NCBI GenBank assembly: GCA_003022535.1
Contig: PXTT01000055.1
Span: 3,235 to 53,132 of the forward strand
DNA: 49,898 nucleotides
Direction: 5' to 3'
Source of the DNA: Bacteroidetes bacterium QS_9_68_14
GTDB lineage: Bacteria; Bacteroidota; Rhodothermia; Rhodothermales; Salinibacteraceae
The stretch's first letter is position 1. The number at the start of each line of letters is the position of its first letter. The translations under genes were made by a program, and so were the position numbers. Below, piece by piece: positions 26,102-35,092 of this stretch. The notes below the pieces were generated by a model that did not search any database, was not told the DNA's origin, and saw nothing but the letters and a program-made list of their open reading frames with translations.

Positions 26102-27610
26102 CTACCGCCGCCTGCGCCGTTCGCCCCAACGGCTGCGTTGCTTCCGCGCGAGCGCCCCGTCGCCCTCGTCCTCTTCGGCGAGCGCGTCCGGCTTCTGCGC
26201 GTGGCGAAAGAGCACCGCCGCCACTGCCGCGTCGCGCTCGAACTGCGGGTCCTCGGTGAAAAGCTGCTCCGGGTCGAAGTGCTCCTCGACGAAGTGTGTC
26301 GAAAAATCGCCGCTGCGGAAGGCCTCGTGGCGCATCGCGTAGCGGCAGAACGGGATCGTGGTGATGACGCCGGCGATCTCGTACTCCGCCAACGCGCGCT
26401 CCGAGCGGCGGATGGCCGCCTCGCGCGTCGGGCCCCAGCAGACGAGCTTCGAAATCATCGGGTCGTAGTGGACAGGCACCGTCTCGCCTTCCTCGACGCC
26501 CGCGTCCACGCGCACGCCGGGGCCGCTGGGCGGCGCGTGGCGCACCAGCGGGCCGGGGTCGGGGAGGAAGTTCTGCGCCGGGTCCTCGGCGTAGACGCGG
26601 CACTCGACGGCGTGACCATCGATGGAAAGATCCTCGGCGGCGCGGTAGCCCAGTTCTTCGCCCTCGGCCACGCGGAGCTGCTCGGCCACGAGGTCCAGCC
26701 CCGTGACCATCTCGGTGGTCGGATGCTCGACCTGGAGGCGCGTGTTCATTTCCATGAAGTAGAAATCGAGATTCGCGTCCACCAGAAACTCGACCGTGCC
26801 GGCGTTTTCGTAGCCGACCGCCTCGGCGGCGCGCACGGCGGCGGCGCCCATTTCGGCGCGCTTCTCGGGCGGGAGGACTGACGACGGGGCCTCTTCGATC
26901 ACCTTCTGGAGACGGCGCTGGATGGAGCACTCGCGCTCGAAGAGGTGCGTGGTGTGGCCGTGCCGGTCGGCAATAATCTGGAACTCGACATGACGCGGCT
27001 GCTGGATGTACTTCTCGACGAAGACGCGCCCGTCGCCGAAGGAGGACTGCGCCTCGCTCTGCGCGCGCTCCATCGCGCTCTCGAAGTTCTCGGGGTCGTG
27101 GACGACCCGCATCCCCTTGCCGCCGCCGCCCGCTGCCGCCTTCACCAAGACCGGGTAGCCTATTCCAGAGGCCACGCGGGCGGCCTCCTCAGGGTCGGCA
27201 ATGGCATCGGTGGTGCCGGGGGCCATCGGGACGCTCGCCTCCTCCATCAAAGCGCGCGCGGCGGTTTTGTCACCCATCCGGCGGATCGCCTCCGGCGGCG
27301 GACCGATCCACGTGAAGCCAGCCTCGCGCACCGCCTCGGCGAAGTCGGCGTTCTCCGAGAGAAAGCCGTAGCCGGGGTGGATGGCGTCGGCCTCGCTTGC
27401 GCGCGCGGCCTCGAGGATATTCTCGAAGACCAGGTACGACTCGCCCGCGGCAGGCGGGCCGACGGCGTACGCCTCGTCGGCGCGGCGCACGTGCAGGGCC
27501 GTCGCGTCGGCCTCGCTGAAGACGGCGACGGCAGTGAGGCCGCGCTCGTGGCAAGCGCGAATGACGCGCACGGCAATCTCGCCCCGGTTGGCGATCAGGA
27601 CCTTGTCCAT
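26102..27610 (-). CDS. accC: Acetyl/propionyl-CoA carboxylase, biotin carboxylase subunit
   Basis: The true start is ATG 27610 (MDKVLIANRGEIAVRVIRACHERG), giving 502 aa, rather than the track start at 27679 in repeat sequence. Landmarks are the glycine-rich ATP loop KAAAGGGGKGMRVV, FERECSIQRRLQKVIEEAPS, the active-site FYFMEMNTRLQVEHPTTEMVTGLDLVAEQL and the C-terminal VHYDPMISKL block. The enzyme carboxylates biotin on a carrier protein using ATP and bicarbonate. No biotin carrier or carboxyltransferase gene is adjacent, so acetyl-CoA versus propionyl- or methylcrotonyl-CoA cannot be decided. The tail is Arg-rich (KQRSRWGERRRRR). It is divergent from the DnaJ gene across 211 bp. Confidence 0.92.
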   Translation of the reverse strand: MDKVLIANRGEIAVRVIRACHERGLTAVAVFSEADATALHVRRADEAYAVGPPAAGESYLVFENILEAARASEADAIHPGYGFLSENADFAEAVREAGFTWIGPPPEAIRRMGDKTAARALMEEASVPMAPGTTDAIADPEEAARVASGIGYPVLVKAAAGGGGKGMRVVHDPENFESAMERAQSEAQSSFGDGRVFVEKYIQQPRHVEFQIIADRHGHTTHLFERECSIQRRLQKVIEEAPSSVLPPEKRAEMGAAAVRAAEAVGYENAGTVEFLVDANLDFYFMEMNTRLQVEHPTTEMVTGLDLVAEQLRVAEGEELGYRAAEDLSIDGHAVECRVYAEDPAQNFLPDPGPLVRHAPPSGPGVRVDAGVEEGETVPVHYDPMISKLVCWGPTREAAIRRSERALAEYEIAGVITTIPFCRYAMRHEAFRSGDFSTHFVEEHFDPEQLFTEDPQFERDAAVAAVLFRHAQKPDALAEEDEGDGALARKQRSRWGERRRRR

Positions 27611-27637
27611 TTCGGATTTCGGATGGGGGATTTTCGA
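27611..27637. repeat. CCGAAATCCGAAATC spacer repeat abutting the accC start
   Basis: On the minus strand the sequence CGAAAATCCCCCATCCGAAATCCGAAATGGAC runs straight into the accC ATG. It is the clearest of three related elements at gene starts on this strand. Confidence 0.6.
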
Positions 27638-27701
27638 TGAGGCTGCTCTCGCGCTCCCGTTCTCCCTCCCTACGCGCACATGGCACGATCTGTGCAGTTA
27701 G

Positions 27702-28835
<1,134 letters not shown>

Positions 28836-28861
28836 AGAATGGCGGACCGCGGTCTTTCAGC

Positions 28862-28879
28862 CGGAGGCGTTTGCCTCCG
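28862..28879. terminator. Short hairpin between convergent genes
   Basis: CGGAGGC-GTTT-GCCTCCG is a perfect 7-bp stem with a 4-base loop, located 27 bp after the DnaJ stop and between two convergent genes. No T-run follows on either strand, so termination is only a possibility. Confidence 0.35.
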
Positions 28880-28955
28880 AGAACGACGCGTTGCCCCATA
28901 AGATGCGCTGCGCACTGCGCCCTCGGCACGACCGCAGGCACACGCGCCGCCCGTG

Positions 28956-30437
28956 TCATCCGCGCCGCCAGTCTCGCAGCGCGACCTGCGCCGCCAGGTG
29001 GCCGCTCATCCCATGCACGCCTCCGCCCGGCGGCGTCGAGGCCGAGCACAGGTAGACTCCCTCGACGGGGGTGCGGTAGGGCGTGAGGCTCAAGGTGGGC
29101 CGCGCCACGAGCTGCGCGAGGTCCATCGCCCCGCCGTTGATGTCGCCGCCGACGAGGGCGGCGTTCTGATGCTGGAGGTCCGCTGGCGCGCTGATCGTCT
29201 GCTGGATCACGCAGTCGCGGAAGCCGGGGGCGAAGCGCTCGATCTGGTCGGTGAGGCGCGTGGCCATCTCACTACGACTCGCTTGGCGGGTGCCGTCCCA
29301 GCCGTTGGGCACGTGGCTGTAGGCCCAGGCGGTGTGCTTCCCGGCGGGCGCGCGGGTGTCGTCGAAGCGGCTGTGCTGCGCCAAAAGCACGAACGGACGC
29401 TCCGGCGCGTGGCCGGCGGCGACGGCCTGCTCGCTGGCGGCCACCTCGGCCGCCGTGCCGCAGACGTGGACCGTGCCGGCGTTCCTCACGTCTTCGTTGG
29501 CCCACGGAATCGGATCCGACAGAGCAAAGTCCATCTTAAAGGCGGCCGGCCCGCGGCGGTAGTTTTGCAGGCGGCGCCGGTACCGCGCCGGGAGCACCCC
29601 CGAGGCGATCCGCGCGAGCTGGCGCGGGGCCGTGTCGAAGAGCACCGCGCGGGCCGGTGGCACGTCCGCCACGAGCGAGCGCACGCGGCGGCCGGTCTGG
29701 ATCTCGCCGCCGAGGCTGCGCAGGTGCCCAGCGAGCGCGTCGCTGAGGGCTTGCGCGCCACCGCGTGGGAACGGCCAGCCCACCGCGTGGCCCAGCACCG
29801 CCAGCACCAGCCCGAAGGCCGCCGACCCCGGCGCGCTGAGCGGCAAGTTCGAATGCGCAGCGTGGCCGGCAAACAGCGCGCGCGCCGCCTCGCCCTGAAA
29901 GAGCGCCTTCCCCAGCCACGCGGCTGGCCACACCGCCCGTAGCCCGAAGCGCGCCAGCGCGACCGGGGCGCGCGGCACGTGCAGCACGGGCTGGAGGATT
30001 TCTCTGAGCGCCTTCCGCCAGTCGCGCACGAGCGGCGCCATCAGACGGCGGTAGTTCGCGCCGTCGCTCCCGAGCGCGGCGGCCGTCTCGCTGAGGGCGT
30101 GGTACTGGAGTACGGCCCGCCCGCCGGGGAGCGGATGCGCCGCTGGCACCTCCGGCCAGATCCATTCGAGCCCGTGCTCCTCCAGCGGCAGCCTGCGCAG
30201 AACGGGCGAGGCCACGCCCAGCGGGTGAATTGCCGACCCCAGGTCATGCTGGAAGCCCGGCTCCGTGAGCGCGCCCGTGCGTGCCGCGCCGCCGATGGTC
30301 TCGTTCGCTTCCAAAACGAGCACCGAGCGGCCTGCCTCCGCCAGCGTGACGGCAGCGGCCAGCCCGTTCGGCCCGGCCCCGACGACGACGGCGTCGTGCT
30401 CGGCGTGGCGTGCGTGCGGACCGTGCGAGGGCGGCAT
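28956..30437 (-). CDS. Carotenoid desaturase-like FAD-dependent oxidoreductase (phytoene dehydrogenase family)
   Basis: The start is ATG 30437 (MPPSHGPHARHAEHDAVVVGAGPNGLAAAVTLAEAGRSVLVLEANETIGGAART), giving 493 aa. The N-terminal dinucleotide-binding VGAGPNGLAAAV followed by E and GG is typical, and the C-terminal FAD block is VEGVYLCSASTPPGGGVHGMSGHLAAQVAL. This combination belongs to the CrtI / all-trans-retinol saturase-like group of NAD(P)/FAD-binding proteins. No carotenoid gene is adjacent, so the substrate is open. The track ORF extends a further 130 codons upstream, but that part overlaps spacer and looks non-coding. Confidence 0.87.
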   Translation of the reverse strand: MPPSHGPHARHAEHDAVVVGAGPNGLAAAVTLAEAGRSVLVLEANETIGGAARTGALTEPGFQHDLGSAIHPLGVASPVLRRLPLEEHGLEWIWPEVPAAHPLPGGRAVLQYHALSETAAALGSDGANYRRLMAPLVRDWRKALREILQPVLHVPRAPVALARFGLRAVWPAAWLGKALFQGEAARALFAGHAAHSNLPLSAPGSAAFGLVLAVLGHAVGWPFPRGGAQALSDALAGHLRSLGGEIQTGRRVRSLVADVPPARAVLFDTAPRQLARIASGVLPARYRRRLQNYRRGPAAFKMDFALSDPIPWANEDVRNAGTVHVCGTAAEVAASEQAVAAGHAPERPFVLLAQHSRFDDTRAPAGKHTAWAYSHVPNGWDGTRQASRSEMATRLTDQIERFAPGFRDCVIQQTISAPADLQHQNAALVGGDINGGAMDLAQLVARPTLSLTPYRTPVEGVYLCSASTPPGGGVHGMSGHLAAQVALRDWRRG

Positions 30438-30525
30438 GGAGCCGGGCGTTCTTTTCGGAAAAAGGAGGCTACGCTCACGGGGCGCGCTCCTCATCACGGC
30501 GGCGCTCCCGCTTCTCCAGTAGCTC

Positions 30526-30720
30526 CGCCGCGCGCTCGTTGACCCGCTCCGCCGTATCGCGCGGGCCGCTGCCGAGAAGGGCGACGGCTGGGCCGCGGCC
30601 ACCGACGTGGCCATCAGCCTCGCCATCCTGTTGGCGACGATCCTCTGGTGGCTGGAGAGCTTCCCGCCCGATTGGGAGCACTTCGGGGACGGCGGGCGAA
30701 CGGCAAGAGCCACGCCGCGC
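30526..30720 (+). other. Spacer with a membrane-helix-like remnant
   Basis: The gap between two minus-strand genes carries, on the plus strand, RIARAAAEKGDGWAAATDVAISLAILLATILWWLESFPPDWEHFGDGG after an in-frame TAG near 30521. The hydrophobic run and the following SFPPDWEHF look protein-like, but there is no proper start, only a GTG at 30607. It may be a decayed membrane-protein gene or chance. I would not call a gene. Confidence 0.25.
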
Positions 30721-30723
30721 TCG

Positions 30724-30924
30724 TCAGTCGTCGTCTTCGAGCGTGAAAAGCGTCTCGACGGGCACGTCGAACGCCCTGGCCAGCTTGAGCGCCAGCACCG
30801 TAGAGGGCGCGTAGTCGCGGCGCTCGATGGCACAGATCGTCTGACGCGAGACGCCGACGCGCTCGGCCAGCTCGGCCTGCGTCCAGTCCTTGCGCGCCCG
30901 CTCGACGCGAACGGTGTTTTTCAT
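30724..30924 (-). CDS. Small HTH (XRE family) transcriptional regulator
   Basis: From ATG 30924 the product is 66 aa: MKNTVRVERARKDWTQAELAERVGVSRQTICAIERRDYAPSTVLALKLARAFDVPVETLFTLEDDD. This is essentially only a Cro/C1-type helix-turn-helix (QAELAERVGVSRQTICAIE), as in the YozG/YgzD group of compact regulators. Its ATG overlaps the stop codon of the upstream membrane-protein gene (ATGA), so the two are translationally coupled. Such regulators typically accompany a small membrane protein and repress their own promoter. Here the operator would lie upstream of 31311. Confidence 0.88.
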   Translation of the reverse strand: MKNTVRVERARKDWTQAELAERVGVSRQTICAIERRDYAPSTVLALKLARAFDVPVETLFTLEDDD

Positions 30925-31311
30925 GCTTCGGCGGGCTCCTCCTTCTGGAGTTTGCGGCGCGCAGAGTGAAACTTGGCCAAGTGAAAGCACAGCAGCGCAA
31001 TCATCAGCCCCGTCCCGCCGTAAAGGTCGGCATCGCCTCTAAGAAGGAAAGATCCCGTGTTGATACCGACGAGGAGCCCGACGCCGATCATGCCCGCCCA
31101 GTAGGCCGCCTCCAGGCGCAGTTTGCGCGTCAGTTCGTCTTCGTTGCGCTCGCGGCTGAAGACCGCCAGCGCTAGGCCCAGCATGGTCGCCATGCCGCCG
31201 GCGTAGCTTGCGAGCGCCTCGCCCGCCCCGGACCCACTTGTAGACTGGGGGCAACAGGCTGCGCGCCCGCGCCACGTCATCGAGCTGCTGGTAGTCGTCG
31301 TAAGAGGCCAT
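30921..31311 (-). CDS. Small integral membrane protein paired with the HTH regulator, probable frameshift
   Basis: The open frame 30921-31280 gives GSGAGEALASYAGGMATMLGLALAVFSRERNEDELTRKLRLEAAYWAGMIGVGLLVGIN, then a second and third hydrophobic segment and a charged tail KFHSARRKLQKEEPAEA. Its first residues are not convincing. The adjacent frame supplies a better beginning, MASYDDYQQLDDVARARSLLPPVYKW from ATG 31311, so one extra base probably sits near 31236 in a G-rich stretch (GTGGGTCCGGGGCGGGC). The corrected protein would be about 129 aa with three or four membrane helices. I recognise no characterised function. The coupling to an XRE regulator is a common membrane-protein/HTH arrangement. 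Confidence 0.6.
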
Positions 31312-31359
31312 GAGTTGCTGGGAGGCTTGGAGGAGGCAGGGGCGCAAGTAAACTGGCGC

Positions 31360-31390
31360 CGTCAAGTTGACAAGTTTGCTTTACAAAAGC
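31360..31390 (-). promoter_or_regulatory. Candidate operator/promoter for the membrane-protein/HTH pair
   Basis: On the minus strand, 50-80 bp before ATG 31311, the sequence TTGTAAAGCAAACTTGTCAACTTGACGG is A/T-richer than its surroundings. It contains the near-direct repeats ACTTGTCA and ACTTGACG and the dyad GTCAACTTGAC. A self-repressing XRE protein could bind here. This is inference from position and repeat structure. Confidence 0.3.
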
Positions 31391-31407
31391 AAGGGCGGAA
31401 GCGTGTA

Positions 31408-31442
31408 GAAAAGCGCGTTGCCTCGCCGGAGAAGCAACGCGC
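31408..31442 (-). terminator. Rho-independent terminator of the minus-strand transcript from acyl-CoA dehydrogenase
   Basis: Read on the minus strand: GCGCGTTGC, a 12-base loop, GCAACGCGC (perfect 9-bp stem, 31413-31421 with 31434-31442), then TTTTCTACAC. The stem plus T-run is a convincing intrinsic terminator 19 bp past the small ORF ending at 31462. Confidence 0.7.
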
Positions 31443-31461
31443 CCTTCCGTGTTACTGTGTT

Positions 31462-31869
31462 CTACGGCCGCTTCGCCGCGCCGAGCCCTTCCAGGTACGC
31501 TGGATTGGTTGAAAGATCTTCAAGCCTGCTCCCTGAGCCGATCAGCCCGCTTGCCCGGTCGTGCGCTAAGCGCGCGCGTCGTTCCGGCGCCTCGGGGTTG
31601 GAAGCCGTGAAGCGGCCGGCTTTTCGCCGCTCGATCTCGCGGTAGAGCCGCCGTCGTCCCGGCTCGGGCAGCGCGGCAATGACGGCGGTGATCTTTTCGA
31701 CGCTCAGGAGCCCGGCGGGGGGCCGTGCGAACAGGTGGTCCGCCGCGTCGCCGCTGTACGCGGCGGGGCTACTTCGCCTCCTCCGGCGCCGCGCCCGGCC
31801 CCTCGGCGGCGTCGCGCGCGCCAACGGTCGCTTCGGACGCCGCCCCATCGCCGCTGGGCGCTCCGTCAC
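31462..31869 (-). CDS. Small hypothetical protein, start uncertain
   Basis: The last 85 residues look genuinely coded: LLSVEKITAVIAALPEPGRRRLYREIERRKAGRFTASNPEAPERRARLAHDRASGLIGSGSRLEDLSTNPAYLEGL. This is a helical, charged stretch reminiscent of small antitoxin-like or DNA-binding accessory proteins. The first 35 residues of the track ORF overlap the end of the acyl-CoA dehydrogenase in another frame and are arginine-rich shadow. No ATG or GTG is seen at a better place, so the gene may start at a rare codon near 31725 or be a remnant. It lies just before a terminator. Confidence 0.35.
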   Translation of the reverse strand: MTERPAAMGRRPKRPLARATPPRGRARRRRRRSSPAAYSGDAADHLFARPPAGLLSVEKITAVIAALPEPGRRRLYREIERRKAGRFTASNPEAPERRARLAHDRASGLIGSGSRLEDLSTNPAYLEGLGAAKRP

Positions 31870-33856
31870 CGCCGACCTGTTCCTCCTCGAAGCCCTCGCC
31901 CGGAAACTGCTCGATGAAGTCGGTCGGGAGGTCGCGGCCGGTCCCCTCCTCGGGGCTGGCCTCGTGGATGTAGTAGTCGCTGTTGGGCAACGTGTCGTTG
32001 TGCGCGAGGGCCGCCTCGGCGGCGGAGCGCATCGCGTCGTCGGCGTTGTTCTTCAGCTCCCCGAAGCCCTGGTGGATGCGCACCTCGAAGAGCGAAAAGA
32101 GGTAGTCCAGCGCCGCGCGGTCGCGCTCGAACTCGGAGCCGCTCTCGCCGCGGCGCAGCTGGTCGTCGTACTTCGAGAGGCTGCACGCCAGCGCAAACAG
32201 CATGATCGCGTTGTCGGCCACGCGGGCCTGTTGCACCTGCCGCTGCACGATCTCCTCGCGCTCCCACTTGCTGGCGAGCTTGAAGTAGTGTGAGTGCTGC
32301 TGCACCAGCTTCGAGAGGCGCTTCGCGTACGCGTCGAGCGACGGGTGCAGGCCCTCCACGTCCGGCCGCGGCGGCTTGATGCCCAGGAAGAGCTGCAGGC
32401 CCAGCGGAATGGCGCGCCTGAGGATCTCCACGTTCGTCCCGGCCGCGAGGATGCGCTTGAAGTTGCGCTCGGCGCTCTCGTCGAAGTCCCAGAGCAGTCC
32501 TTCCTGCACCGAAATCATCTGCTCGGCGAGCTGCTTGCCGCCGTAAGCAAAGACGAACGACCGCATCACGTCGTTGGAGCCCTCGACGATGCGGTGAATC
32601 CGGTTGTCCCGCCAGATGCGCTCCAGTTCGTGCTCGGTCATGTAGCCTTCCCCGCCCATGATCTGCATCGCGTCGTCGATAACCTCCCAGCCGTAGCGCG
32701 AGCAGAAGACCTTGCAGATCGCCGTCTCGACCATGATGTCCTCGTCCCCGCGGTCGAGCATGCCCGTCACCATGTAGAGCATCGCGTCCATGGCGTAGGT
32801 GTAGGCGCTCATTTGCGCGACCTTCTGCTGCACCAGCTCGAAATCGGAGATCGGGCGGTCGAACTGATGGCGCGTCTGCGCCCACTTGGTGCTCTGGTTC
32901 ATCGCGCATTTGGCCGCGCCGGTGATGCCCGCGCTAAGCGTGCAACGCCCGTAGTTGAGGCACGAGAGCGCCACGTTGAGGCCGCGCCCGCGCTCGTGGA
33001 GCAGGTGCTCCTTCGGCACCTTCACGTCGTCGAACCGGATGCGCGCCTGCTGCGTCCCGCGAATGCCGGTCTTCGAGCGGTTGTGCTCGAAGATCTCGAC
33101 GCCCTCCATGTCCGGCGTGCAGATCAGCGCGTTGACGCCCTTTTGCTCCAGCCCGCCGTCGCCATCGGGCACCATGTTTTTGCTCATTACCGTGAAGAGC
33201 GCCGACCACGCCCCGCTGGTGGACCACTTCTTCTCACCGTTGATGATGAAGTGCTCCCCGTCCTCGCTTTCCACGCAGGTCGTCTCCTGGTTGGCCGCGT
33301 CACTGCCCACGTTCGGCTCCGAGAGGCAGAAGGCCGAAAGCTCTTCCTGCGCGACGGTCGGCAGGTACTCCTTCTTTTGCTCCTCGTTGCCGAACATCAC
33401 CAGCGCCTTGCAGCCAATGCTTTGGTGCGCCGACACCATCACCGCCGTGGAGGAGCAATGGTAGCCGATCAGTTCGAGAGCGCGGTTGTAGCTGGTCACG
33501 CCCAGCCCCAGGCCGCCGTATTCCTCAGGGATAATCATGCCCATCACGCCCATGTCAAAGAGCCGGTCGATGACCCACTGTGGGATGACCTGCTCCTTGT
33601 CGATCTGGATCGCGGGGTGCTCGTTTTCGAGGTAGTCCTCCAGCTCTTCGAGCAGTGCGTCGGCCTTTTCGCGCTCCTCGGGGCCCTCGTGCGGATAGGG
33701 AAACACCGAGTCGCTCTGGAAGCGGCCCCAGAACATATTCTTGACGAAGCCCATCTCCGAGGGCTCCGGCCCCATCATCGTCTCGATGTCCTCGATCATC
33801 TGCTGATCTTCCTTCGAGACGCCTTTGATGTCGGAGAGTCCTTGCTGGTCGGCCAT
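31769..33856 (-). CDS. Acyl-CoA dehydrogenase
   Basis: From ATG 33856 (MADQQGLSDIKGVSKEDQQMIEDIETMMG) the product is 695 aa, longer than the classic 380-residue enzymes. The N-terminal helical domain ends with MIIPEEYGGLGLG. The flavin and substrate region is AFCLSEPNVGSDAANQETT and KKWSTSGAW. The C-terminal helical domain has QFDRPISDFELVQQKVAQMSAY, QIMGGEGYMTEHELERIWRDNRIHRIVEGSNDVMRSF, where Glu in VEGS matches the catalytic base. About 200 further residues follow, as in the larger family members with an extra C-terminal domain, ending in an acidic Gly/Ala tail. It catalyses FAD-dependent alpha,beta-dehydrogenation in fatty acid oxidation. It is divergent from pyrF. Confidence 0.92.
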   Translation of the reverse strand: MADQQGLSDIKGVSKEDQQMIEDIETMMGPEPSEMGFVKNMFWGRFQSDSVFPYPHEGPEEREKADALLEELEDYLENEHPAIQIDKEQVIPQWVIDRLFDMGVMGMIIPEEYGGLGLGVTSYNRALELIGYHCSSTAVMVSAHQSIGCKALVMFGNEEQKKEYLPTVAQEELSAFCLSEPNVGSDAANQETTCVESEDGEHFIINGEKKWSTSGAWSALFTVMSKNMVPDGDGGLEQKGVNALICTPDMEGVEIFEHNRSKTGIRGTQQARIRFDDVKVPKEHLLHERGRGLNVALSCLNYGRCTLSAGITGAAKCAMNQSTKWAQTRHQFDRPISDFELVQQKVAQMSAYTYAMDAMLYMVTGMLDRGDEDIMVETAICKVFCSRYGWEVIDDAMQIMGGEGYMTEHELERIWRDNRIHRIVEGSNDVMRSFVFAYGGKQLAEQMISVQEGLLWDFDESAERNFKRILAAGTNVEILRRAIPLGLQLFLGIKPPRPDVEGLHPSLDAYAKRLSKLVQQHSHYFKLASKWEREEIVQRQVQQARVADNAIMLFALACSLSKYDDQLRRGESGSEFERDRAALDYLFSLFEVRIHQGFGELKNNADDAMRSAAEAALAHNDTLPNSDYYIHEASPEEGTGRDLPTDFIEQFPGEGFEEEQVGGDGAPSGDGAASEATVGARDAAEGPGAAPEEAK

Positions 33857-34137
33857 GGAAAGTCGGGGGACTGACGGAAGTGAAATGGGAAGTGGCGCGC
33901 TTGCTCCATGCACGCGCCACCGCCGTTTTTGTTGTGAGACGCGCTTCTGAAAGCGCAAAGGACGGTACCTTGGCAGGGACGCTCGGTTCCTCTGCGGCAG
34001 CCCCGCGCCAGATTGTTGAGGAGATTTCCCGGTTGGCGGTTGGTTTTGGGGGATTGGCTTTGGTGAGTTGGTTCCCCAGCGGGCGGGCGCGTGGCCGGAG
34101 AGAACGCCCCGCTTTCCCTTACTCCCGCCCCCAGCAC

Positions 34138-34986
34138 GTGCCCGCTGCTTTCCTCGATCGTCTCGCCGCCGTCCAGCAGGAGAAGCAGTCGCGCCTGTGC
34201 GTGGGGTTGGACCCCGACCCAGCGCGCTTCCCGTCCGCGCTGCTGGAAGACCACTCGATGGCCGCCGCGGCGATGCGCTTCAACGCGGCGATCATCGAGG
34301 CGACCGCGCCGCTGGCCTGCGCCTACAAGCTGAACCTGGCCTTCTACGAAAACTTTCCTCGCGAAGGGCCACGCGTGATCGACGAGACGCTCAGCCGCAT
34401 TCCCGAAGACCCTCTCGTCATTGCCGACGGGAAGCGTGGGGACATCGGCAACTCCGCACGCTTCTACGCGGCGGCGACCTTCAAGCGCCACGCCTTCGAT
34501 GCCTGCACGGTCAGCCCGTACATGGGCCGCGACGCGGTCGCGTCGTTCCTCGGCTACCCCGGCAAGGCGGTATTCGTCCTCGCGCGCACGACCAACCCCA
34601 GCGCCGACGCCCTCCAGAAGCTCACGCTCGAAGACGGGGAGCCGCTCTACGAGCGCGTGGCCCGCGAGGTGGCCGGCTGGAACGCGGAGGCCGACGGCGC
34701 GGCGGGGCTCGTCGCCGGTGCGACCGACCCGGAGGCGCTCGGCCACCTGCGCGAGGCGTGCCCGGAGCTGCCGTTTCTGGTGCCGGGCGTCGGGGCGCAG
34801 GGGGGCCGGGCCGAGGAGGTGGTCGAGGCGGCCGGCAGCGGGCCGGTTCTCGTCAACAGCAGCCGCTCGATTCTCTACGCCTACGACGGCGCGTACAGTG
34901 GCGGTGTGGCCGAGGCGGCGCGTGAGGCGGCGCGTGGCCTGCGCGACCGGCTCTGGCCAGAAGGGCGGGGAGGAGAGAGCGGGTGA
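34138..34986 (+). CDS. pyrF: Orotidine-5'-phosphate decarboxylase
   Basis: No ATG fits. GTG 34138 (VPAAFLDRLAAVQQEKQSRLCVGLDPDPARFP) gives 282 aa, the size of the longer (mycobacterial-type, PyrF2) class. The catalytic motif is VIADGKRGDIGNSARFYA (Asp-Lys-Asp tetrad). FDACTVSPYMGRDAV, VFVLARTTNPSA and LVPGVGAQGG line the phosphate site. It carries out the last step of UMP synthesis. The upstream 280 bp shared with the acyl-CoA dehydrogenase must contain both promoters. The track ORF from 33880 extends the frame through this spacer without protein-like sequence. Confidence 0.92.
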   Translation: MPAAFLDRLAAVQQEKQSRLCVGLDPDPARFPSALLEDHSMAAAAMRFNAAIIEATAPLACAYKLNLAFYENFPREGPRVIDETLSRIPEDPLVIADGKRGDIGNSARFYAAATFKRHAFDACTVSPYMGRDAVASFLGYPGKAVFVLARTTNPSADALQKLTLEDGEPLYERVAREVAGWNAEADGAAGLVAGATDPEALGHLREACPELPFLVPGVGAQGGRAEEVVEAAGSGPVLVNSSRSILYAYDGAYSGGVAEAAREAARGLRDRLWPEGRGGESG

Positions 34987-35092
34987 ACGGGTGTCGCTCG
35001 AAATGTAAAATCGGGAAGGCTGGCGTTATGCGCAAGGCCGGCGGCTGTCTCGAGGCGGTGAGAACGCCTCTTTGCCGCTGCTCGCGTTGCCC

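Noticed and set aside
32294-33874. 526-aa plus-strand ORF opposite the acyl-CoA dehydrogenase
   Set aside because: His/Arg/Val-rich antisense of a clearly coding gene.
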